Shown: in pieces, positions 11,640 to 22,916 of the stretch
Layout of the letters: each line of letters begins with the position of its first letter
How positions within the stretch are numbered: the stretch's first letter is position 1
Source: Voacanga thouarsii
Lineage: Eukaryota; Streptophyta; Magnoliopsida; Gentianales; Apocynaceae
Direction of reading: 5' to 3'
Length of the DNA: 64,000 bases
NCBI GenBank assembly: GCA_026120185.1
Contig: JANUWF010001661.1
Span: 248,001-312,000 of the forward strand
Translations under genes and position numbers: made by a program
Notes under the pieces: model-generated
What the model saw: the letters and a program-made list of their open reading frames with translations, nothing else
Databases searched by the model: none
What the model was told of the DNA's origin: nothing

Positions 11640-12752
11640 TAAGTTACCTAACCCCTTTGTTTCCCCCATCTAAAATTTGGGTGCTTTCTCCATCCCTCAT
11701 TATAAGTATTGAAATACAAATTGTGTCTTCTTTGGGGCTAATTTGGAAAACCTAAAGGATTAGCATGTTCATTATCATCAAAATTAAGACATGACTCACT
11801 AGAATGATCAAAAGAATTACAAACAAGACATGCTTAATGTGTGAATTATTTTCTAAAAGTTTTCATACTAAATTTGTGATTTTGTCAACCTTCTCCTCTA
11901 AAGAATTTATGCCTACCTCACCTACTTTTATATCGGAGTTATTCCTTGTACTAAAAGATTGTATTTTAGCCAGCGTAGTGGAAATTAAAGACCTAGAACT
12001 TGTGGAGTTTTATCCACAAGGGCATTACTACTAGTCGTATCAATCATTGATTGATCATATGGAATAAGACCCTCATAAACATACTGAACAAGCAATTGGT
12101 CACTAATTTGATAATGTGAACAACTATTACAAAGTCTTTTAAACCTTTTCTACTAATCATTCAAAGATTCCCCATTCAATTGTCTTACACCATTTATTTC
12201 TTTCTTAATTGATGCAGCCCTAGATGTTAGAAAATAATTTTTAAGAAAAAGTCTTTGCATCATTAACTAATTGTTGATGGAACCTATAAGCAAATCATAC
12301 AACCAATTTTTAGCATACCCATGCAAACTAAATAAGAATACACACAATTTATTGTCCTCATCTTGAATACCCTCTAGCTTCATATTAAAGCATATAACAT
12401 GAAATTCTTTTGAATGCCTAAGTGGATCTTCTTCCAATAAACCATGAAAAGATGGCAAAAATTGAATGAACCTAGAATGCAATTTAAATGTATGAGTAAT
12501 TTCCAGAAAAAACCATACATCACGGTAATCATTGAGGGTATATGCATTAAGTTCTTTTAGAGAGAGATTAAGTTCTATTGTAGAATCCATTTTAGGAAAG
12601 AATTCACCAATTTGTTCTTCACTAATTGCAGAAATTTTAAATTTAGGTGAAGAATTGCTCTCTAATAGAGCAATTACCTCACAAATACTAGTTTTCTTAG
12701 GATTTGACTTGGACACCTTGGTGTTGTCTCTTTTTGGCTTATTTCTTATCAT
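11640..12752 (-). pseudogene. Athila/Tat-like gypsy gag, N-terminal and middle part
   Basis: The minus strand reads a gag polyprotein. 12752-12267 is open and includes 'SFHGLLEEDPLRHSKEFHVI' and 'AKNWLYDLLIGS', typical capsid-domain phrases of Athila-type gag. The frame continues with stops through 'INGVRQLNGESLND' and 'LVQYVYEGLIPYDQSMID' near 12010-12220, then a 'YNEGWRKHPN' phrase near 11690. It lies just downstream of the primer-binding site at 12929-12911, where gag should be. Multiple stops make it non-functional. Confidence 0.75.
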
Positions 12753-12910
12753 TTCTAAGATACATACATAAGATGACCAGCCTACAAAAGAAAAAAACCA
12801 AAAAGTAAAAAGTAAAAAGAAAAATTTTGGTACTAAAAGAACTAATTAAGATCAATTATCACAAGAATTATTCAAAGAAGAAGAAGATTTATTTATTTAT
12901 TTTTTTTTCG

Positions 12911-12929
12911 TTCCCTAGCAACAGTGCCA
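12911..12929 (-). promoter_or_regulatory. Primer-binding site of the gypsy element (tRNA-Asp-like)
   Basis: On the minus strand TGGCACTGTTGCTAGGGAA lies 5 bp after the LTR end. It is a diverged version of the TGGCGCCGTTGCCGGGGA site found in Athila/Tat gypsy elements. Confidence 0.7.
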
Positions 12930-12934
12930 AAATT

Positions 12935-13482
12935 TGTTGTGGGAATTTTAGATATTCAAAATATAGATCATTTAAATGCAGTCATCATGCATCAACAAAC
13001 TTAGAAACCTTGCCTCCTAAATGTATAGTATAGTAGCTATAGGATGTTGATCCACCAAGGAACAAGTGAAGTACATTCAATAAGAAAACTATCTTCTTCA
13101 CTTTTTAAAATCTTCTTGTTAATAATTAACATAATCAATTCTAATGATATCTTATATACAAATAAGTGGGGGAAACAAAATAGGAAACTACTTAAAACCT
13201 ACTCCTAAAATAACAATGAAACAAATAAGAAATAAAAAAACAAGAATATAACTTCAAGACCAATTAGGAAACAAACAAATTCTTAGGCACGTGTAATGAA
13301 ATCAATTTAGGAAACTTATCATAGAAAAGTGATTATACTGCGTAATGGTTTTAGGACTCCGCTAAGCACCACAAATTCGTATCCTTGCCAAATTAGATTG
13401 ATTCTACTAACCGCTGTAAATTAATCCCTAATTTAGTTCTTAATCTAGGTCATATTGATTAACTAATGACTTAGTGTCCACT
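12935..13482 (-). mobile_element. Gypsy 5' LTR, PBS-side part
   Basis: It starts TGTTGTGGG on the plus strand next to the primer-binding site, so this is the 3' end of the LTR in element orientation. At 13482 it is interrupted by pararetrovirus sequence. The other part of the same LTR resumes at 36898. Leaving out the insert and one copy of the duplicated block gives an LTR of about 1.75 kb. Confidence 0.75.
13238..13482. repeat. Left copy of the ~245-bp duplication flanking the virus array
   Basis: This stretch of gypsy LTR ('aaacaagaatataac' to 'cttagtgtccact') recurs in the same orientation at 36898-37143 with scattered substitutions. The virus array begins directly after it, with the junction near 'ctaaggataaaa', where a few bases are shared with viral sequence. 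Confidence 0.85.
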
Positions 13483-14817
13483 AAGGATAAAACCCAGTCA
13501 CAAAGATTCTTAGGATGTTTAAATTACATCTCAGACTTTATACCAAACCAAAGACAGATCTGCGAACCTTTGTACAAGTGTCTTCGCAAAGATCCAATCC
13601 CTTGGCATTAGAGCAAACCCAAATTGTTCAGAAAATTAAACAGATTGTCAAAAAGTTTCCATGTTTAGGAATTCCAGATCCAACAGCTTTTATGATTGTT
13701 GAAACTGATGCCTCTGAACTTAGTTATGGAGGAATTCTCAAATAAAAGAAACTAAACACTTCGTCAGAACAGTTAGTTTGATATCATTTAGGTATTTGGC
13801 TATCCAATCAAAAGAACTATAGCATAATTAAGAAAGAAATTCTTTCAAATTGTTTTATGCATTACAAAATTCCAAGACGATTTGATAAATTAGAAATTTT
13901 TACTCCGCATTGATTGTAAAGAAGCTAAAGATGTTAAAAATCTTGTTGCCGAACAGATTTTTGCCAGATGGCAAGCCCTTTTATCCGACTTTGATTTTGA
14001 TATTGAATTCATCAAAGGAGAAAATAATTCTTTACCAGATTTTCTAACCCGTGAATTCCTGCAAGAACATGTGTAAACATTATCCATTGTAACACAGTAT
14101 TCAACACTGTGATGAGTACCAATTCAGTTTTGGAGCTCATTCATCCCTGTGTCCACCTCTATAAATTGAGTGCCTAACTAGCAAATGCAGACATGGATCA
14201 ACGATAGCGCATACGACCACCAGCAGTTAATAGATTTGCTATTCTCAACTCTTTTCCTCCAGTTCCCACAAATTTGGTAAGCAGACTACCGCTTACTATG
14301 AATTTGTTCGATTCAGCTTCAGCCCAAAAAGCTATAGAAATCCAGAAAAGAAATCAATCCTTTTATGCTCTTTCTTCTCCAACTTCTTTCAAAGAAGTAG
14401 TAAATCCTAACACTCCAGTAAAAACAGATAAACATGTTCTCCCTACCAAAAAGAAATTTGATTTTTTTGCAAAAAGTAGTTATTCTAGTGTTAGCCTTAC
14501 CAAGAGAATTAACCACTAAACCCGAACGAGAAATTGTCAATAAGCTCTATCCAGAAGCTTATAATCAGTCCAGTCATTTGTTTAAAGTCGAGCCTTTGAA
14601 AATTGGTCTTTATTATGAACACATCCTTTATACCACTGGTTCAATTGAATTTGAACATGAACGAAATACCAACCGTGCTGATAAAGGTAACACTTATGCC
14701 AAATGTAGAATCATAAAGATTCTTGATTTAAACATTTGGCCAGTTACTGATATTTATACTCCAATTCAGTTTAAATCCCTTTCTAAACTACCCACTTACA
14801 ATTTCATGGATTATATC
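13483..14817 (+). pseudogene. Endogenous pararetrovirus, partial copy 1: RT end, RNase H, ORF2
   Basis: The plus strand opens in the middle of a reverse transcriptase ('LGCLNYISDFIPNQ'-like region), followed by the RNase H start with VETDASELSYGGIL at about 13700-13740. RNase H ends at 14077 with the phrase SLPDFLTREFLQ common to caulimovirids. A downstream frame (from about 14110) matches the second ORF of copy 2 and stops matching near 14817. Stops and a frameshift near 14470-14515 break it. It lacks the polyprotein start and the intergenic region. Family: Caulimoviridae; a Florendovirus-type genome is likely because of the separate downstream ORF, but this is inference. Confidence 0.8.
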
Positions 14818-14869
14818 TTAACATTACCTTTTGCAAGAACATATATTTATACCATCTAAAGTCATGAAG

Positions 14870-15727
14870 TTTTGAATAGGTTAAATATTTAATCCTGATT
14901 TCATCTACTTTATAGAGTACAATAAAGAACTCTTCTTTGAAATCTTAGATCATATTCAGGATGAATCAGTAAAACGAGAATATTTACTTAAAGTTAAAAA
15001 TTTAGTTCTTAATCCTAAAATGCAAGTTGAACCCTATAATCTGAAAGAAGTCTTTGATAAGTTTAAAGGAAAACAAAAAGACTCCTCTGTATCTCTACAA
15101 GAGTTACATGTAGAAATCAAAGACCTAAAACAAAAAATTAAATGGTTAAAAGAACAAAATACTCACCATATTACGGATATTAATCAGATTAATACAGATT
15201 TAGTCCAACTGAATTTGGAAAAACCTTTAATAGATACTACTATTAACACTTCCCTATCAAATACAAAACATGACCAAGAAATACAGAATAATCCAGATTA
15301 TATTTCTTCCATTTCTCAAACGACTTTTCAAAAATGGTATATTCCTGTCCTCCTTAAAATTGGAGATTTTTCCATCCAAATTGTAGCTCTCCTTAATTCT
15401 AGTGCAGATCAAAACTGCATATGTGAAGGAATAATCCCTACAAACTACTTAGAAAAAACAGGTTCCAAGTTATATACCGTAGCTGCGGAACAACTCAAAA
15501 TTAGATATAAATTATCTAAGGACCATATCTGCAATCAGCAATTTAGTTTTGTAAATTCTTTCTTAATCATTAATAATTTAAGTCAGGAATTAATCTTAGG
15601 CACTCCTTTTCTAACTCAGATCTATCCCTTCTCTGTGGATCAACATGGTGTCCATACAAATATCGGATCTATACAAGTCACTTTCTCTTTCTTAGTTAGC
15701 CTCAAATCAAAGATCTCAATCTTTTGA
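14870..15727 (+). pseudogene. Endogenous pararetrovirus copy 2: coiled coil and protease part of polyprotein
   Basis: A frame open from about 14890 runs through a predicted coiled coil (about 15075-15180, rich in Leu, Lys and Glu) into an aspartic protease. The active-site region reads LLNSSADQNC, where the left-pointing copy has D-S-G, so the catalytic Asp is lost here. The flap/C-terminal phrase LILGTPFL is retained. The frame ends at 15727 and the RT frame overlaps it by 4 bases. Sequence before it (14818-14890) does not match a movement or coat protein. The junction with copy 1 lies in this gap. Confidence 0.75.
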
Positions 15728-17241
15728 AAAATAAGATTCTCTGTCGGAAAAAGCAAATAGCTTTTCTAAAAGAAGATGTAAAATACACTAGAATCCAAGA
15801 ACAGTTAGCATCAAAAGCCATTCAGGATAAGATCGAATCTATTCGCAAAGATTTTGAACAAACTATTTGTTTTGACATCCCTACCGCCTTTTGGGAAAGA
15901 AAGAAACATATTGTTAGCCTTCCTTACATAGATAATTTTGAAGAATCTATGATTGCGACAAAAGCTAGACCAATTCAGATAAACCACAAATTGTTAGAGT
16001 ATTGTAAACAGGAAATACAGACTTTATTAACTAAAGATTTAATTAGAGAATCAAGAACACCTTGGTCTTATGCGGCCTTTTATGTAAACAATAATGCTGA
16101 AAAAGAACACGATGTTCCTCGATTAGTTATTAATTATAAGCCCTTAAATAAAGCTTTAAAATGGATAGGATATCCCATTCCCAATAAATGAGATTTGTTG
16201 AAACGAACCTATAAAACAGTCCTGTACAGTAAATTTGACATGAAATCAGGATTTTGGCAAATTCAGATTAAAGAAGAAGATCGATATAAAACTGCAATTA
16301 ATGTTCCCCTTGGTCAATATGAATGGAATGTCATGCCCTTTGGGTAAAAGAATGCCCCTAGTGAATTCCAGAAAGTAATGAATGACCTTAGACATCATTT
16401 AGTATCATCTATATTGATGATGTATTAATCTTTAGTGAATCCCTTGAACAACACTTAAAACATTTACGTCTTTTTCGTGAAATTATCATGAAAAATGGGC
16501 CGGTAGTAAGTTCTCCAAAACTTAAACTGTGTCAAACTAAGATTCGTTTCTTAGGTCATGATTTAACCCTATGAACTTACAAACCCATCTGTAGAGCAAT
16601 AGAATTTGCAGATAGATTTCCAAATGAAATTAAGGATAAAACCCAGTTATGAAGATTCTTAGGATGTTTAAATTACATCTTAAACTTTATACCAAACCTA
16701 AGACAGATTTGCGAACCTTTGTACAAGCGTCTTCACAAAGATCCAATCCCTTAGGGATTAGAGCAAACCTAAACTGTTTAGAAAATTAAACAAATTGTCA
16801 AAAAAACTTCCATATTTAGGAATTCCAGATCCAATAGCTTTTACGATTGTTGAAACTGATGCCTCAAAACTTGGTTATAGAGGAATTCTCAAACAAAAGA
16901 AACTAAACTCTTCGTCGGAATAGTTAGTCCGATATTATTCAGGTATTTGGCTATCCAGTCAAAATAACTATAGCACAATTAAGAAAGAAATTCTTTTAAT
17001 TATTTTATGCATTACCAAATTCAAAGATGATTTGATAAATCAGAAATTTTTACTCCGCATTGATTGTAAAGCAGCTAAAGATGTTTTACAAAAAGATGTT
17101 AAAAATCTTGTTGCCAAACAGATTTTGGCCAGATGGCAAGCCCTTTTATCTAGCTTTGATTTTGATATTGAGTTCATTAAAGGAGAAAATAATTCTTTAC
17201 CAGATTTTCTAACCCGTGAATTCCTGCAAGGACATGTGTAA
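15724..17241 (+). pseudogene. Endogenous pararetrovirus copy 2: reverse transcriptase and RNase H
   Basis: RT begins around 15724 and includes VPRLVINYKPLN (16110-16150), KSGFWQI and the 'NVMPFG' block near 16330. The YIDD catalytic box is encoded at about 16410-16425 but in a different frame, after a deletion/frameshift near 16385. Stops occur at 16189, 16345 and later. RNase H ends at 17241 with SLPDFLTREFLQ. In a live virus this part copies pregenomic RNA into DNA and degrades the template; here it is dead. Confidence 0.85.
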
Positions 17242-17273
17242 ACCTTATCCATTGTAACACAGTATTCAACACT

Positions 17274-18544
17274 GTGATGAGTACTGATTTAGTTCTGGAG
17301 TTCATTCATCCCTGTGTGCACCTCTATAAATTGAGTGCCAAACCAGCAAATGCAGACATGGATAAAAGACAGTGCCTACGACCACCAGCAGGTAATAGGT
17401 TTGTTGTTCTCAACTCTGTTCCTCCTTTTCCCACAAATCTGGTAAGCAGACTACTACTTACTATGAATTTGTTCGATTCAGCTTCAGCCCAAAAAGCTAC
17501 AGAAACCCAAAAAATAGATCAATCCTTTTACGCCCTTTCTTCTCCAACTTCTTTCAAAGAAGTAGTAAATCCCAACATTCTAGTAAAAACAGATAAACAT
17601 ATTCTCCCTACCAAAGAGAAATTTGATTTTCTGAAAAAAGCAATTATTCCAGTGTTAGCCTTACCAAGAGAATTAACCACTAAACCCGAACAAGAAATTG
17701 TCAATAAGCTCCATCCAGAAGCTTATAATCAGTCCAGTTATTTGTTTAAAGCCGAGCCTTTGAAAACTCGTCTTTATTATGAATATATCCTTTATGCCAC
17801 TGGTTTGATTGAATTCAAACACAAACGAAATACCAACCATGCCGATAAAGGTATTGCTTATTTCAAATGCAGAATCATAAAGATTCTTGACTTAAACACT
17901 TGGTCAGTTACTGGTATTTATATTCCAATTCAGTTTAAATTCCCTTTTAAACCACCCACTTACAATTTCATAGATTATATCGATGCCTGGTATAATTTCA
18001 TGTACTTACGAGACCTCACTCATACCAAATTTGTCAAATATGGCAAATAAACAATCAGTCCCATGCCAAAATGGTTCTATGCCTGGTGGAATCAGTTCGA
18101 TGGAGATAAAGCTAGTATCTCCAAGACAAATCAAGAAAAGTTTACCCAGTTTGTAGTAGAAAAATAGTAACAAGCATTATCGCTGAATATTCAGCTATAT
18201 AATTTTATTTTGAGAAAAAGATTTGTTATGTGTTTGGATGGAACTATAAAATAGATTCCATCAATTTTGTAAAATACCTCTATAAAAAAATTAGAATAAA
18301 AGGATGGACTCCTGTCCAAAAAACACAGCAAAAGGAAGCAGATGCTCAATCCTCATTCGGCGAAGGAAAAAGAATCTCTAAAGCAGATTTGCAGCTTCAA
18401 CTACAACTTTTTCAACAACAAATTCATCAAGCAAATGATGAAGAAAGTGAAACAGAATCTCAACTAGACTTCAGAATCTTTGACAATGGAGATATGGACA
18501 ACCCTTTCGGAATTGCTCAAGCATACCTCTGTCAATATCCTTAA
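17274..18544 (+). pseudogene. Endogenous pararetrovirus copy 2: downstream ORF of unknown function
   Basis: A frame starting MMSTDLVLEF at 17274 is open for 258 codons to 18050. It continues after stops with a tryptophan-rich 'WFYAWWNQF' segment (about 18075-18100) and a Gln-rich end to 18544. The length without stops, about 420 codons, and the position after RNase H suit the second ORF reported in Florendovirus genomes. Its role is not known. The matching frame in the left-pointing copy is at 33116-34493 on the minus strand. Confidence 0.65.
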
Positions 18545-18744
18545 TGGCAAGACTCCACTCCAAGTGGAAAAGAGCAACAAGACAAATCCAGTTGTATCAT
18601 CAGTCAAATCAGCTTTATTACATCACACAACTCTTTTGCAAAATAATTATAAAGACAGCCACTAGTGGTGGACCCCACCACTCAAAATGCCTTTTGGAAC
18701 AGTTCTTCCTGATGGCTGACAATTTGATTCCTTCCTCCACTTAA

Positions 18745-19002
18745 ATGGACCTTACACCAATAATGCAGCAAGAAATCAGAGAAAGCTATGCAACCTCTGC
18801 CTATATAAGAAACCTCTTACTCCTAGACTTGTAGACGCATTCTGAGAGTGAAAATCCTTTGTACCCCGATACTCATTGCATCCTTTGTACACATTTTCAA
18901 ACACTTGTAATTCAAAGTAACCTTTTGTACGAATTCAGTGCAATAAAATAGAAGATTTAGTATCGATCTATCAATTTAGATTCATAATATTTTTTCAAAT
19001 TA
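18745..19002 (+). promoter_or_regulatory. Pararetrovirus intergenic region with TATA box and poly(A) signal
   Basis: This non-coding stretch follows the second viral ORF. It has CTATATAAG at 18801-18809, a plausible TATA box for the pregenomic RNA, and AATAAA at 18942-18947 about 135 bp downstream, as expected for terminally redundant pregenomic RNA. The same region is present in reverse at 19132-19263 and 33007-33115. Confidence 0.6.
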
Positions 19003-19131
19003 ATGAGGCTTTCAGAAAAAGGCATGTTTGATTTAGTTCAAAACTATACCATTAAAACCACTGAAAAAACCATTTCCATAAATAAGCTTTATGGTACAAT
19101 TCAGCAATTCGAGACCCAGGAGATTTCAATG
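19003..19131 (+). pseudogene. Start of the first pararetrovirus ORF, truncated
   Basis: An ATG directly after the intergenic region opens a frame starting MRLSEKGMFDLV. It keeps viral-type codon use for about 43 codons. From about 19132 the sequence is the reverse complement of the intergenic region, so the rest of the frame (to 19269) is read through non-coding DNA. By position this should be the beginning of the polyprotein, but no movement-protein motif is visible in so short a piece. Confidence 0.5.
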
Positions 19132-19263
19132 CCAAATCTTCTATTTTATTGCACTGAATTCTTACAAAAGGTTACTCTAAATTACAAGTGTTTGAAAACG
19201 TGTACAAAGGATGCAAGGAGTATCGGGGTACAAAGGATTTTCACCCTCAGAATGCGCCTGCAT
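19132..19263 (-). pseudogene. Reverse-oriented pararetrovirus intergenic fragment
   Basis: This is the reverse complement of about 18835-18960, including the AATAAA region. It belongs to the left-pointing viral copy, which resumes at 33007 after the copia insertion. It ends in TGCAT (19259-19263), one half of the copia target duplication. Confidence 0.8.
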
Positions 19264-19420
19264 TGTTGAGAAATATGCCCTCTTAGACTAAGTTTCTAAT
19301 GTAGATTTTGAATGTTTTAATAAGAGAATTTATTTTCAGAAATTGTTTGTGAATTTACATCTTATTTGTGCACAATTATGTTTAGAAAAGACCCATTGTG
19401 TTTAAGTAAGTGGTCCATAT
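19264..19420 (+). mobile_element. First 157 bp of a copia LTR, truncated
   Basis: It starts TGTTGAGAAATATGCCCTC and matches the first 157 bp of the family LTR, then stops at 'gtccatat', where a complete LTR starts (19421). Over this stretch it is more like the 3' LTR at 31185 than the LTR at 19421 (for example 'aataagagaattta' and 'acatcttatttg'). It appears to be the true 5' LTR start of the element whose 3' LTR ends at 33005. Confidence 0.8.
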
Positions 19421-21235
19421 TGTTGGAACGTATGCCCTCTTAGACTAGGTTTCTGATGTAAAAAATCGAATGTTTTAATAAAATAATTTATTTTCAAAAA
19501 TTATTTGTGAATTTACAATTTTATTTGTGCACAAATATGTTTGGAAAAGACCCATTGTGTTTAAATAAGTGGTTCATGTGAATGGAGATCTTTCACAGTA
19601 AGGTATGGATCACGAGTTACTTAACACATAAACTTTTGTTCTTAACCGATTGATGAGAATAGGAATCTCATGATGTCTAGGTTATTATGTTGTGAATTAT
19701 AAATGGGGAATGGCTTACCTTTAGCTAGTGAGTAGTCTATTCACTTCATGATATAAACGTATTTTGAATACGTAGAACATGACCTGTAGCAATGGTTTCT
19801 AAAAGTACTATATGGTAGAAACCTAGACTACTACTACCGCTATAGCGTGGACTAGTACTCTATGACTTGGGTATGAGTTGGTGGTCTGATGAAGCTGGAA
19901 GCATATGCTTTGATATGCTATAGTTGAGGTTCTATCGTAGGGTCAATATACTTGTATGTTGGGTATGTGTGACTAGTTAGTTAAGACAAACTTGTACAAG
20001 ATAGTTTCTATATTATATCGCCCCTTGTGGTTGTCTGAATGATCTAACTATCCAGGGCCCTGAAAAACATGACTTGGATGTTTACTTTAGGGTTGCTCCC
20101 TTGGAAAGCAGAAACAATCTAGCAAGTCGTGGATCATTGGACTAGAGGCCTAAGGATGGTAGATGTCATTTAGAGAGGTGTTAGTACACTTCTTCTTCTC
20201 TGAATGTATGGCGATGTATAGAGGGGTATATTAGTCATTACACCTGTAGGTCGAAGACTTTGCTAACGCAACACTGTCCTTGGGGTCAATATTTTCTTAT
20301 GGTGATATTAGGAAATATTTAAAATGTAAAATACAGCTATTTATATGGCAAGGGTATTTTGGTCATTTTAGTAGCCAATGCGGTGTGTCTTTTGGTCCCC
20401 AGTATAGACCGTGAGTCCTAATTAAATACGGGCTAAGTAATTAAATTAAATTTATTTTATTTAAGTTGTCTGATTTAATTATTAAGCTAGAATAAAATAA
20501 AGGTCCATGGAGAGAGAGAATTAATTAAATTAGTTTAGTGAGTTAATTAATTATTCAGGGTTTTAGCCCAGTTTGAATAATTAGGGATTAGCCTGGTACT
20601 AAACTGATTTAGGCTTATTTAATTGAATTGGTTTATTTGGGCTGGAAAAATTAATTATTTGTGGGGCCATTAAGTTAGTTCTAACTAGAATAATTAATTA
20701 AGCCAAAAAGGTTAAGCTAAGAGTCCAATGGCCCAGTCCAGTTTAACCTAGGATTTTATTTAGGTTAAACATGCGGGTTTGAAATAACGTCGTTGTTACA
20801 GAACACACAATCTAAGAGACGACTTCTTCTCTGTAGAAAAGGCCAGGTGTCTCTCTTTCTCTCTCTAGAAAATTCCTTAGCCTGTTAGTTGTTCACCAAA
20901 TGGTAGTTAGGTAGGCCATATATTGGAAGATCGAGAGTTCAGCATTCACATACATGCAAAGGCGGAGAAGGAGGCTTGCAGGAATCGCACCAGGGGTTTT
21001 TACCGGCACACCTACCCCGGTTGCACACATTCCGATCTAGCCACCTTTGAGAACCAGAAGGAGAGGTAAAAATTTTTAAAACCTCGGGATTTGGACAGGG
21101 CACAACCGGCACCGGCTAGGGCAGCCGGAGTCAATGCCGGCCCTGTCCTGGAATTCCTATTCTTGTGTTTTTCTAATTTTTTTTTATGTTCGCTTCTGCT
21201 GCGTGCCTTGTGTTTTTCCGCTTTCCATGCCTTCA
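19421..21235 (+). mobile_element. Ty1/copia 5' LTR, complete
   Basis: It runs from TGTTGGAACGTATGCCC to CCTTCA, 1815 bp, and is homologous along its length to 31185-33005 and to the solo LTR at 4009-5815. The primer-binding site follows after two bases. Visible differences from the 3' LTR are frequent, implying an old insertion. Confidence 0.9.
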
Positions 21236-21237
21236 AT

Positions 21238-21248
21238 TGGTATTAGAG
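21238..21248 (+). promoter_or_regulatory. Primer-binding site of the copia element
   Basis: TGGTATTAGAG differs by one base from the initiator tRNA-Met complement TGGTATCAGAG and lies 2 bp after the LTR. Confidence 0.8.
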
Positions 21249-22916
21249 AATGAAGGTTTTGTGAAAATATTGGGAGCATGCACTAGATGAATAAAACTAG
21301 ACATATATGTGTGATTAAAATTGTGATCCTTCGCTGTTTATGGTATGAATAGATTCTCTGTTAAACCTCGCGGGTGGAGGTATAGGAATCTGTAATTTAC
21401 TGTTTTTCTTAGTAAATCGTGTAAGCTCAATGTTTATGGGTATAGGCGATTGTCGATTTTGGTTGATTTCATTGTATTCGGTTTGAAATCGAAGAGCCAT
21501 CAAAGCCAGAAGTTGTGCAAAAAAACAGATGAAATTCGCAAAAAAAAAAAATTGCAGGAAGAAGGCATCCAAAACCGAACCGGTGCCGGCTAGGGTCTGG
21601 AAGGCCAATCCACACTGTTTTCTCGTGGGTCCTGGTTCTGTGCGGAGGGTGTAGTGGACCACAGTTCAAATGGGTGGCTAATCCAATGCAGTGGGTGCAG
21701 TGGACCAAGGAATTTTTTTTTAATTTTTCCTTGTAATTTTTCTTGCAATTTCTTTTGGTTTTGGGGTCCATACCAAGTAAAGTTAATATTTTGCAAAAGT
21801 TAATATTTAAGGAATATTTTTGCATGAAAAATATTAGTAAGAAATTTTAGGATTAAATAAAACCATTAATTAATTAATTAATTAATTAATGTGTTTAATT
21901 CTATTATCTGGGCACTTAGGTTTAAAAATAGAAGAGCATGAAAACGTTTACTGTTTTCTAGCATGTTATTTATTTTTGGTACCTATGTGCACGTTTTCTC
22001 AAAGACTAAAGTCTTTGGGAATGTTTTTGACAAGGAAAACATTTTTTTACAAATTAAATGGTTATTTTAACTTGAACAAAAAATTAATCCTTAGATATTT
22101 TCTCAAATGATTTAATCCTTGACATAGAAAATATATTGGATTTAAATATTTTTATAAAGTTAAAATAAAAAGCCATTTTGTTTTAGTTTGGCACAAGAAA
22201 AATTATTTTGTCAAATAAACTTGAGACCAAAATCTCTAGAAAGTTTTAATTGAAAATTTTTTGAAATCATTAAGTTTTTAACTTAAATAAAATTAGTCCA
22301 CGGGAAAAACTCTCAACGAATATAAACCTTGACATAGAAATTTTTATAGACTTAAACATTTTATTTTTGAGTTAAGGGAAAACTTAATGAAAATTTTCAA
22401 AAGGATATTTTTTAGAAAACCATTGTTTTAAAAGACTAAGTGGGAGAGGGGTTCCAACGGCCCCACAGCTTCCATCACGATCCTCATTAGAGATTGTGGG
22501 TTCTCTCACGGCACCCTAAGAGCGAACCCGTATAGGATGGGGATACCACAAGGATCTAGATATAATGGAGGGATGTAATTAATAACTCGAGGCACGTACT
22601 GTGATCGGCCAGCCCCTCGTTGGAGGTCATAGTGTGAGGTATGTCCATAGGAAATGAGAGGAAACAGCCATCCCCTCAATGGAGTTATCTTCTAGATCAT
22701 TACTTAGAAGGAAAATTAATTTGTGGTGGTTAACACAGTTAGCTTAAGAAACTGTTAATCTTCCCAAGAAGCTATGCCAATTTTCCTAAGAGCCAAATTG
22801 ATTATTATCAGTATTGATAATAAGGATAAAATGCACATATTTGTTTTGTTTTCACAAACTGAACCTTTTTTCTTTTATTTTTCAATTTTTCAGAAATAGT
22901 GGGAGGTTCTTTTAGT
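21249..22916 (+). other. Untranslated leader of the copia element
   Basis: There is no supported reading frame. An (ATTA)n run lies at about 21863-21890. The 3' part has 'gagctgg'-type plain sequence leading into gag. Confidence 0.5.

Noticed and set aside
19003..19269. 88-residue frame as a complete small gene
   Set aside because: Only its first 43 codons are viral ORF1; the remainder is reverse-complement intergenic sequence.
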